Shown in pieces: positions 8,597 through 15,890 of a stretch of DNA of 64,000 nucleotides. The notes beneath the pieces were generated by a model. The model saw only the letters and a list, made by a program, of their open reading frames with translations, did not search any database and had not been told where the DNA came from. Position numbers and translations under genes: made by a program. Position 1 is the stretch's first letter. Each line of letters begins with the position of its first letter. This DNA is from Anthropogastromicrobium sp963652495 (GTDB lineage Bacteria; Bacillota; Clostridia; Lachnospirales; Lachnospiraceae): positions 4,771-68,770 of the forward strand of contig CAVJTU010000007.1 of the NCBI GenBank assembly GCA_963652495.1. The letters are read 5' to 3'.

Positions 8597-10198
8597 ATGA
8601 GCTTTCCATATACAGAGGAAATGATGGAGTCTGTCAAGAAGGTTGAAGCGACCAGAGCAGCCCGTATGGCAGCTGAGCCGAGACGTATGACAGCAGATGA
8701 AAAGGATGCGCTGCTGGAGCAGTACCATCCGGACTATAATCTTTCCAGCTTTGCACAGATCACAGTTGGACCAAACAAGGGCGAGAAGGCTCCAAAGGAG
8801 TTAGTTGCTCTTTTGCAGGCAAAGAGCCGTGTTCAGGGAATGAATCTGGATCTGACTCATCCGGATTATGATACCGACGTGCTGGTAATCGGCGGCGGCG
8901 GTTCCGGTGCATCTGCCGCAATCGAGGCACACGAGGCCGGAGCAAACGTAATGATCGTTACTAAGCTTCGTATCGGTGATGCCAACACCATGATGGCAGA
9001 GGGCGGTATTCAGGCAGCAGATAAGGAAAACGATTCCCCGGCACAGCATTACTTAGATGTAATGGGCGGCGGACATTTCGCAAACGTTCCGGAGCTGGTC
9101 GAGAAGCTGGTAAAGGATGGACCGGAGTGCATCAAGTGGTTAAACGATCTCGGCGTTTTGTTTGATAAGGACAAGGATGGCAACATGATTACCACACACG
9201 GCGGCGGAACTTCCAGAAAGAGAATGCATGCGGCAGCAGACTACTCTGGTGCTGAGATCATGAGAGTTCTTCGTGATGAGGTTCAGAACCGTAAAATCCC
9301 GGTTGTTGATTTTACATCCGCAATCGAGATTATTAAGGATACCGAGGGCAAGGCAGCAGGTGCCGTTCTTCAGAACATGGAGACAGGTGAGATTTTGATC
9401 GCCCGTGCAAAGTGCGTAATCATCGCAACCGGTGGTGCAGGAAGACTTCATTATCAGGGATTCCCGACATCCAACCACTATGGTGCGACTGCAGATGGTC
9501 TGGTACTTGCTTATCGTGCAGGCGCAAGACTTCTGTATCAGGATACCTTACAGTATCATCCGACTGGTGTTGCATTCCCGTCTCAGATCTACGGCGCACT
9601 CGTAACTGAGAAGGTTCGTTCCATGGGCGCACAGTTCGTCAATGTAAACGGTGAAGCATTCATGCATCCGCTGGAGACAAGAGACGTTGCAGCATCCGGT
9701 GTTATCCGCGAGGTATCCAGAGGAAATGGTGTTCATACGCCGCTTCGCGATGGCATCTGGCTGGACAGCCCGATGATCGATGCAATCCACGGTGAGGGAA
9801 CTTTAGAGAAGAGACTTCCGGGTATGCTTCGTATGTACATGAGATATGACATCGATATGAGAAAGGTGCCGATCGTAATCTACCCGACACTGCATTATCA
9901 GAACGGTGGCGTTCGCGTCAGCGTAAATGGTATGTCCGATGTTGAGAATCTGTATGTTGCAGGTGAGGCAGCCGGTGGTGTTCACGGAAGAAACCGTCTG
10001 ATGGGCAACTCCCTTCTGGACGTTATCGTATTCGGCCGTAATGCAGGACAGCAGGCAGGTAAGCAGTTTAAGAATGTGACACTGTCTGATCTGACTCTGG
10101 ATCATGTAGACGCATTCGAGAAGGAGTGCGAGGCTGCAGGAATCCATACCGACGAAGTATCTCCGAAGATTCTTCCGGATTACAGAAGAAAGAAGTAA
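8597..10198 (+). CDS. frdA: Fumarate reductase-like flavoprotein, short form
   Basis: 533 aa, cytosolic. After an unusual N-terminal extension of about 93 residues comes the FAD Rossmann site (VIGGGGSGAS, about 97-106). Family features follow: AEGGIQAA, QYHPTG near 318, TLHYQNGGVRV, and HGRNRLMGNSLLDVIVFGR near 462, the segment holding the substrate Arg of fumarate reductases. The protein stops about 50 residues after it, so the C-terminal helical domain of SdhA/FrdA (about 600 aa) is absent. Strong site AAAGGAGG before the ATG. With frdB it would form a soluble reductase for fumarate. Another dicarboxylate or enoate cannot be excluded. Confidence 0.83.
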   Translation: MSFPYTEEMMESVKKVEATRAARMAAEPRRMTADEKDALLEQYHPDYNLSSFAQITVGPNKGEKAPKELVALLQAKSRVQGMNLDLTHPDYDTDVLVIGGGGSGASAAIEAHEAGANVMIVTKLRIGDANTMMAEGGIQAADKENDSPAQHYLDVMGGGHFANVPELVEKLVKDGPECIKWLNDLGVLFDKDKDGNMITTHGGGTSRKRMHAAADYSGAEIMRVLRDEVQNRKIPVVDFTSAIEIIKDTEGKAAGAVLQNMETGEILIARAKCVIIATGGAGRLHYQGFPTSNHYGATADGLVLAYRAGARLLYQDTLQYHPTGVAFPSQIYGALVTEKVRSMGAQFVNVNGEAFMHPLETRDVAASGVIREVSRGNGVHTPLRDGIWLDSPMIDAIHGEGTLEKRLPGMLRMYMRYDIDMRKVPIVIYPTLHYQNGGVRVSVNGMSDVENLYVAGEAAGGVHGRNRLMGNSLLDVIVFGRNAGQQAGKQFKNVTLSDLTLDHVDAFEKECEAAGIHTDEVSPKILPDYRRKK

Positions 10199-10267
10199 TT
10201 TTGCGAGTCAAGCGGATATTCGCAGCTTGATTTAGTAAAAAATCTGTAAATGGATTTAATAGGAAAG

Positions 10268-10290
10268 GCCGGAGAGATCTCCGGCTTTTT
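10268..10290 (+). terminator. Rho-independent terminator after frdA
   Basis: A perfect GCCGGAGA..TCTCCGGC stem with a two-base loop, followed by TTTTT. It ends the fumC-hdr-flx-frd block about 70 bp after the flavoprotein stop codon. Confidence 0.9.
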
Positions 10291-10292
10291 CC

Positions 10293-10350
10293 GCACGTAG
10301 CAATCTGGTATCAAAGGGGTCAAAATGCCTTTTGCCCCCAACATCATTTC
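10293..10350. repeat. GGGTCAAAA-family dispersed repeat, copy 1
   Basis: Contains GCACGTAGCAATCTGGTATCA, cut here as its right-end module (same at 44416-44436), followed by the GGGGTCAAAATGCC / TTTTGCCCCC hairpin also found at 19544, 29800, 33597 and 44357. Intergenic and non-coding. Confidence 0.8.
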
Positions 10351-10436
10351 AAAAGCATAATACAAAGAGGGAAGAAAAACACAAAGGCAAAAAATAAAAA
10401 AGCGTTCTCATAAAGAGAACAGCAAGGGGAGCTGCC

Positions 10437-11585
10437 ATGGAATATGTGAACAGTGTTTTATCAAATTCGGCCTTTCAGGTATTTTCGATTGCCATGATCG
10501 GCTATATTTTAGGACGTATTAAAATCAGAGGAATTGAGGTAGGAGATGCCGGAATCCTGATTGTATCGCTGATTGCGGGACATTTCGGTGTCACCTGTCC
10601 GTCGTTTGCGAAGAGCATCGGCATTGTATTATTTGTAGCATCTGTTGGTCTGATTGCCGGACCAAAGTTTTTCCATAATTTTCTGCATAATTTTAGGTCT
10701 TATGTACGTCTTGGTTTCTGCATTATCATTACAGGTGGACTGTGTGCTGTACTAATCTGCCTGATCGGAAAGGTAGATGGTGCGCTGGCAGCTGGATTGC
10801 TGTCGGGAGCGCTGACTAGTACGCCGGGATTTGCGGCAGCGCAGGAAGCAGCCGGGGACTTAAAGAATGTCGTATCAGTTGGGTATGGAATTGCGTATCC
10901 GTTCGGTGTAATCGGTGTTGTACTTTTTGTGCAGCTCATGCCAAAGCTGACGAAGGTTGACATGGCAAAGGAGCGTGCAAGACTGGCAGAGGATTCCGGA
11001 AGTGCACCAAAGAACGTTAAGACAAAGGGATTAATTTCAATCGATGCGCTTGGTATGATGCCGCTTTGTTTGACAATCGTTCTCGGACTTATCATTGGAC
11101 TGATCAAGATTCCGCTTCCGGGTGGTGCTTATTTCTCGCTTGGAACATCCGGTGGCCCGCTGATTTCCGGACTGATTGTCGGTCATCTGGTACATATCGG
11201 GCCGATTGACTTAAAGCCAAAGAAGAGCGTCATGGAGTGTATGCGCGAGTTTGGTCTGATTTTATTCTTGATTGGAGCCGGCTGTGAGGGCGGTGCAGGC
11301 TTTGTCGAGACATTAATGGAGCAGGGACCGATCCTTTTCGTATATGGTATGATCATGACAATGGTTCCGATGATCGTTGGTTATGTGTTTGCCAAGAAGG
11401 TACTGAAACTTCCGATTCTCAACAACATGGGTGCACTCTGCGGAGGTATGACGAGTACACCGGCGCTTGGATCGCTGATTCAGGTGGCAGGAACAGATGA
11501 TGTGGCAGCGGCATATGCATCAACTTATCCGATTGCGCTGGTAACGGTTGTACTGGTGGAGCAGATGATTGTACTTCTGTTCTAA
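10437..11585 (+). CDS. AspT/YidE/YbjL (AAEX) family carrier, candidate succinate exporter
   Basis: 382 aa, almost wholly hydrophobic with about 10 membrane spans. The two family repeats are visible through their paired motifs GALTSTPGFAAAQ near residue 125 and GGMTSTPALGSL near 340. The two central RCK/TrkA-C domains of AspT and YidE (over 540 aa) are replaced by a short charged loop near 180-200. The family includes the aspartate:alanine exchanger AspT and the succinate exporter SucE1. Placed right after fumarase and fumarate reductase genes, succinate export or dicarboxylate exchange is the most likely job. This is inference; aspartate exchange is an alternative. It has its own terminator. 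Confidence 0.8.
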   Translation: MEYVNSVLSNSAFQVFSIAMIGYILGRIKIRGIEVGDAGILIVSLIAGHFGVTCPSFAKSIGIVLFVASVGLIAGPKFFHNFLHNFRSYVRLGFCIIITGGLCAVLICLIGKVDGALAAGLLSGALTSTPGFAAAQEAAGDLKNVVSVGYGIAYPFGVIGVVLFVQLMPKLTKVDMAKERARLAEDSGSAPKNVKTKGLISIDALGMMPLCLTIVLGLIIGLIKIPLPGGAYFSLGTSGGPLISGLIVGHLVHIGPIDLKPKKSVMECMREFGLILFLIGAGCEGGAGFVETLMEQGPILFVYGMIMTMVPMIVGYVFAKKVLKLPILNNMGALCGGMTSTPALGSLIQVAGTDDVAAAYASTYPIALVTVVLVEQMIVLLF

Positions 11586-11601
11586 ATTAGATGAAAGAAA
11601 A

Positions 11602-11637
11602 AAGCAATTTGCATGAAATGCAGGTTGCTTTTTTTGG
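11602..11637 (+). terminator. Terminator after the AAEX carrier
   Basis: AAGCAA..TTGCAT / ATGCA..TTGCTT stem closed by a short GAA loop and followed by a run of T. Its 3' arm also supplies the -35 of the next promoter. Confidence 0.85.
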
Positions 11638-11654
11638 ATTTCATCGTGTATAAT
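11625..11654 (+). promoter_or_regulatory. Promoter for cydDC-ygbA, overlapping the terminator
   Basis: TTGCTT, an 18-bp spacer, then a perfect TATAAT at 11649-11654, about 90 bp before the cydD start. The -35 hexamer lies inside the 3' arm of the preceding terminator. The same arrangement recurs at 49226. Confidence 0.65.
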
Positions 11655-11742
11655 TTTTAGCGCAGGCTTTTGTTAGAAATGAAAAAGAAAAGTTAGAAAT
11701 GCAAAAGTCAAGAACTCAAAAGAAAGGAAGAAGAAAAGATCA

Positions 11743-13584
11743 ATGATCAAAAAAAGACTTTTGAACATGGTGCCTGAGAGTAAGCGCTATATCATGTTAA
11801 ATGTGCTGTTTCAGTGGATTTCACTGATTGCCAATATTGTGATGATGGCATCAATTACCAGCCTTTTAGCCGCGTTGTTTTTCGGTACACAAAATACCGA
11901 TTCAATTGTAAGAACTGCAATTATCTGTATAATTGCGCTTACCGTGCGTGCAGGCTGTTCGGTCAGCTCATCACGTATGGGATATTTGTCATCAAAGACA
12001 GTAAAGAAAGTAATTCGTGAGCAGATTTATCAAAAACTGCTTCGTCTGGGAAGTGGCTATAAGGACGAGGTACAGACCTCAGAAATCGTACAGATTGCAG
12101 TCGAGGGTGTGGAGCAGTTAGAAACATATTTTGGTGCGTATATGCCGCAGTTTTTCTATGCAATGCTGGCACCGTTGACCCTTTTTGCTGTTCTTTGCTT
12201 TGTTAATGTGCCATCGGCAGTGGTACTTTTAATCTGCGTTCCGCTCATTCCGATTGCGATTGCGGCAGTACAGACATGGGCGAAAAAGCTGCTGTCCAAA
12301 TATTGGGGTCAGTATACGGCACTCGGCGACACTTTCCTTGAAAATTTACAGGGACTGACTACGTTGAAAATTTATCAGTCGGATGCCTATAAAAATGAAG
12401 AGATGAATCAGGAGGCGGAGAAGTTTCGCAAGATTACAATGAAGGTGCTGACAATGCAGCTTAATTCCATCACGATCATGGATTTTATCGCATACGGAGG
12501 TGCGGCGCTCGGCATGATTCTTGCCGTAACACAGTTTCAGGCGGGTCGTGTAAGCCTTGGCGGCTGTCTGCTGATCATTTTGCTATCTGCCGATTTCTTT
12601 CTTCCAATGCGCCAGCTGGGATCGTTCTTCCATATCGCAATGAACGGAATGGCGGCAAGCGACAAAATCTTTGCACTTCTTGATCTGCCGGAGCCAAATG
12701 CAAAAACACAGTCCTGTCCTGCAGAGGGTGAGATTATCTGCAGAGATGTCAATTTTTCTTATGATGGAAGCCGTCAAATTTTGAAAAATGTAAATTTGAC
12801 TGTACACGCACATGGACTGACAGCGATTGCAGGCGAGAGTGGCTGCGGGAAATCTACTATCGCCTCTATTCTGATGGGACGTGCAAAAAAATATCAGGGA
12901 AGCATCAAAATTGGAGGCGTCGAGCTTTCTGATATCACTGAGGAAAGTTTGATGAAGCAGATCACCTATGTCAGTCATCAAAGCTATCTGTTTAAGGGAA
13001 CCGTTCGTGAAAATCTGTTAATGGGAAAGCCGGATGCGTCAGAGATGCAGCTTTGGGAGGTATTGGAGCGTGTCAATTTGGCAGCATTTCTTCGATCAGA
13101 GAATGGGCTTGACACACCAGTGGCAGAGAAGGGAAGCAATTTTTCAGGTGGACAGTGTCAGCGGCTTGCGCTTGCGAGAGCGCTGCTGCATGACAGTCCA
13201 GCTTACATTTTTGATGAGGCTACGTCCAATATTGACGTGGAGAGCGAGAATGATATCATGGCAGAGATCATACGAATGGCAAAGACAAAGAGCGTGCTTG
13301 TCATTTCACACCGCCTCGCCAATATCACAGGCGCCGATACGATCTATGTAATGGAAAAAGGAAAGATTGTCCAGAGCGGAACCCATGCAGAGCTTTTGTC
13401 ACATCATGGTGTCTATGAAACGCTGTGGACATCTCAGCAGAGCCTGGAACAGTATACACAGCAGACAAAACAACAGAGAGCAGAACACCAAAAACCGGAA
13501 AATGGCAAGACAAAAGGAAATATAGCAGAAAGAAATACAGCAGAGCATCAAACAACGGCATCAGGAAAGGAGGTCTGGTCATGA
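11743..13584 (+). CDS. cydD: CydD-like ABC exporter half-transporter
   Basis: 613 aa. Six membrane spans in the first 310 residues, then a nucleotide-binding domain with Walker A GESGCGKST near 365, signature FSGGQCQRLALARAL and Walker B AYIFDEATSNID. The membrane domain reads like CydD, one half of the CydDC exporter of cysteine/glutathione needed for cytochrome bd assembly in proteobacteria. No cydAB is in the window. The last 45 residues are a Gln/Lys/Glu-rich tail of unknown use. The stop overlaps the partner gene (ATGA). The substrate here is unknown. Confidence 0.8.
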   Translation: MIKKRLLNMVPESKRYIMLNVLFQWISLIANIVMMASITSLLAALFFGTQNTDSIVRTAIICIIALTVRAGCSVSSSRMGYLSSKTVKKVIREQIYQKLLRLGSGYKDEVQTSEIVQIAVEGVEQLETYFGAYMPQFFYAMLAPLTLFAVLCFVNVPSAVVLLICVPLIPIAIAAVQTWAKKLLSKYWGQYTALGDTFLENLQGLTTLKIYQSDAYKNEEMNQEAEKFRKITMKVLTMQLNSITIMDFIAYGGAALGMILAVTQFQAGRVSLGGCLLIILLSADFFLPMRQLGSFFHIAMNGMAASDKIFALLDLPEPNAKTQSCPAEGEIICRDVNFSYDGSRQILKNVNLTVHAHGLTAIAGESGCGKSTIASILMGRAKKYQGSIKIGGVELSDITEESLMKQITYVSHQSYLFKGTVRENLLMGKPDASEMQLWEVLERVNLAAFLRSENGLDTPVAEKGSNFSGGQCQRLALARALLHDSPAYIFDEATSNIDVESENDIMAEIIRMAKTKSVLVISHRLANITGADTIYVMEKGKIVQSGTHAELLSHHGVYETLWTSQQSLEQYTQQTKQQRAEHQKPENGKTKGNIAERNTAEHQTTASGKEVWS

Positions 13585-15341
13585 AAGAACAGAAAAAACG
13601 AAGCGGATTTCAGGTGATGGGACGGCTGATCGGACTGGTTAAGCCGCTTTCCGGTTACATGGTACTCGCTATCCTTATGGGACTGGCCGGCCATCTTTGC
13701 GCGTCATTTATTACAATCTTGGGCGCATATGGTGTGCTGCATGTGCTTGGAATCAAGACTTTTGTGCCGCTTGGCGGGATCTTTGCATTATCGGTCATTT
13801 TTGCACTGGTGCGCGCTGGACTTCGCTACGGAGAGCAAAGCTGCAACCATTTTATTGCATTTAAGTTGTTAGCATTGATTCGTGATAAAGTATTTATTGC
13901 CTTGAGACGCCTCTGCCCGGCAAAGCTGGAAGGGCGCGATAAAGGTGATCTGATCAGCGTGATCACATCAGATATTGAACTGCTGGAAGTCTTTTACGCG
14001 CATACGATTTCTCCAACGGTCATTGCGTTTCTATTTACCATTGTTATGTGTCTGTTTATTGGAAGCTTTCATCCACTGGCTGGTGTGCTGGCACTTATTG
14101 CCTATCTGACAGTCGGCATTGTCATTCCGCTTTTGGTTTCGCATGCAAGCGGTGACTTGGGTATGCGTTTTCGTAAGGGCGCAGGTGATCTGTCTGCATT
14201 TGTGCTGGATAGTCTGAGAGGTCTTTCAGAGACACAGCAATATGGACAGGGAACAGCTCGCTTGCAGCAGATGAACGAAAAGACAGAAAGCTTAAGCCAG
14301 GATGAGGCACAGATGAAGCGTATTGCAGGACGAAACACGGCGATCACAAACAGCATAATTCTGATCTTTGATCTGGCAATGCTTTTTTTGTGCACGGTGC
14401 TTTACCAGAGGGGCAGTGTCGATTTTTCCGGCGTGCTGATTCCAACGGTAGCATTAATGAGCTCATTTGGACCGTGTGTGGCACTCGCGGCACTTGGAAG
14501 TACATTACAGAATACGTTTGCAGCGGGAAATCGTGTGCTTGATATTTTAGACGAGGAGCCACTCGTTGAGGAAATCACAGGAAAAGAGTCAGGGAAGATG
14601 ACAGAAAATGTCGCAAAATGCGTCGCATTTTGCGCTAAGGATTTCGATTCTGCGGTAGACACCACGTCAACCATATATCCGGCTGCCGAAGCAGAGCATG
14701 TAACATTTTGCTATGCTACGGAGACCATTTTATCCGATGTGTCGGCTGCGATTCCAAAGAATCAGATTGTGGGCATTGTCGGAAAGAGCGGAAGCGGAAA
14801 GTCTACACTTCTTAAGCTTTTCATGCGTTTCTGGGTACCAAATGAGGGCACGCTTCGTGTGGCGGGGCGCTCTCTTGAGCAGATCAATACGGCCGATCTT
14901 CGTCAGATGGAGAGTTTTGTCACGCAGGAGACGTATCTGTTTCATGAAAGTATCAAAAATAATCTGCGCATTGCAAAGCTTGATGCCACCGATCAGGAGA
15001 TTGAGGAAGCCTGCAAAAAGGCATCGGTTCATGACTTTATCATGACGCTCCCAAATGGATATGACACGCCGGTGGGTGAGCTTGGTGATACGCTTTCAGG
15101 CGGTGAGCGTCAGCGCATCGGATTGGCAAGGGCATTTCTTCACGATGCACCGCTTATGCTTCTTGATGAGCCGACCAGTAACCTTGACAGCTTAAACGAG
15201 GCGGTGATTTTAAAATCGCTTCATGAGCAGAAAAAGGATAAGACAATCGTGCTTGTCTCACACAGACAGTCTACGATGAAAATTGCAGACACGGTATATG
15301 CGATGGAGGAGCTGACGCAAAATAAAAGCAGGGAAAGCTAA
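13581..15341 (+). CDS. cydC: CydC-like ABC exporter half-transporter
   Basis: 586 aa. Membrane domain to about residue 330, then an NBD with Walker A GKSGSGKST near 401, signature LSGGERQRIGLARAF and Walker B LMLLDEPTSNLDS. Start ATG overlaps the cydD stop, preceded by AAAGGAGG. Between the two domains (about residues 330-375) lies an unusual linker encoded partly by a perfect palindrome at 14612-14634. This looks like an in-frame repeat insertion. It forms a heterodimer with the upstream CydD-like protein. Confidence 0.8.
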   Translation: MKEQKKRSGFQVMGRLIGLVKPLSGYMVLAILMGLAGHLCASFITILGAYGVLHVLGIKTFVPLGGIFALSVIFALVRAGLRYGEQSCNHFIAFKLLALIRDKVFIALRRLCPAKLEGRDKGDLISVITSDIELLEVFYAHTISPTVIAFLFTIVMCLFIGSFHPLAGVLALIAYLTVGIVIPLLVSHASGDLGMRFRKGAGDLSAFVLDSLRGLSETQQYGQGTARLQQMNEKTESLSQDEAQMKRIAGRNTAITNSIILIFDLAMLFLCTVLYQRGSVDFSGVLIPTVALMSSFGPCVALAALGSTLQNTFAAGNRVLDILDEEPLVEEITGKESGKMTENVAKCVAFCAKDFDSAVDTTSTIYPAAEAEHVTFCYATETILSDVSAAIPKNQIVGIVGKSGSGKSTLLKLFMRFWVPNEGTLRVAGRSLEQINTADLRQMESFVTQETYLFHESIKNNLRIAKLDATDQEIEEACKKASVHDFIMTLPNGYDTPVGELGDTLSGGERQRIGLARAFLHDAPLMLLDEPTSNLDSLNEAVILKSLHEQKKDKTIVLVSHRQSTMKIADTVYAMEELTQNKSRES

Positions 15342-15424
15342 ACGATTCTTAACAAATAAAGAAAAAAGGTCAGAGAAAAAAGGAAAAATTAGAAGAAGAA
15401 AAAGACAGAAAGAGAAAGAAAAAA

Positions 15425-15772
15425 GTGAAAGAAAATAAATTAATTCAGTCAAAGCGCGAGCGGGAGCAGTATGTGGTTGCTCAGATGATCGTACTTTATT
15501 GCAGAAAAAAGCATGGCAGCAAAAACGGTGTGCTCTGCAAGGAGTGTCAGGCATTGAAGGACTATGCCTGGCAGAGGAGCGAAAAGTGCCCGTTTATGGA
15601 AACGAAAACCTTCTGCTCCAACTGTAAAGTACACTGCTATAAGCCAGCCATGCGTGAAAAAATACGTGAAGTGATGCGCTTTTCGGGACCGAGGATGATG
15701 CTTTATCATCCGGTATTGGCAGTCAGCCACGTAATTGAGTCCCGAAAAGAGAAGAAGTCGCTTAAGGAATGA
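15425..15772 (+). CDS. ygbA: YgbA family (nitrous oxide-stimulated promoter) protein
   Basis: 115 aa, cytosolic, with GTG start; no earlier ATG is in frame. The conserved core is plain: LCKECQAL, then CPFMETKTFCSNCKVHCY, AMREKIREVMRFSGPRMML and YHPVLA. Six Cys residues suggest metal or cluster binding. In enterobacteria ygbA is induced by nitric oxide and helps growth after nitrosative stress. It sits 83 bp behind a CydDC-like exporter on the same strand, and CydDC is itself linked to NO tolerance in E. coli. A joint role is inferred. Confidence 0.88.
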   Translation: MKENKLIQSKREREQYVVAQMIVLYCRKKHGSKNGVLCKECQALKDYAWQRSEKCPFMETKTFCSNCKVHCYKPAMREKIREVMRFSGPRMMLYHPVLAVSHVIESRKEKKSLKE

Positions 15773-15804
15773 GGTTACAACATGCGTGAATGCGTGGTCT
15801 TAGC

Positions 15805-15890
15805 TTGAATCACCTGCAACTCAAGTTAAGCAATCTGTGATTTCAAATCAAGCGATTTGCAATTTCAGATTGAACCATCTGTAATCAGAT
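15805..15890. repeat. Degenerate tandem repeat, four units of about 21-23 bp
   Basis: Four imperfect units of the type AATCTGTGATTTCAAATCAAG lie in the gap between the convergent ygbA and DUF885 genes. The last unit runs into the 3' end of the DUF885 reading frame. Confidence 0.55.
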
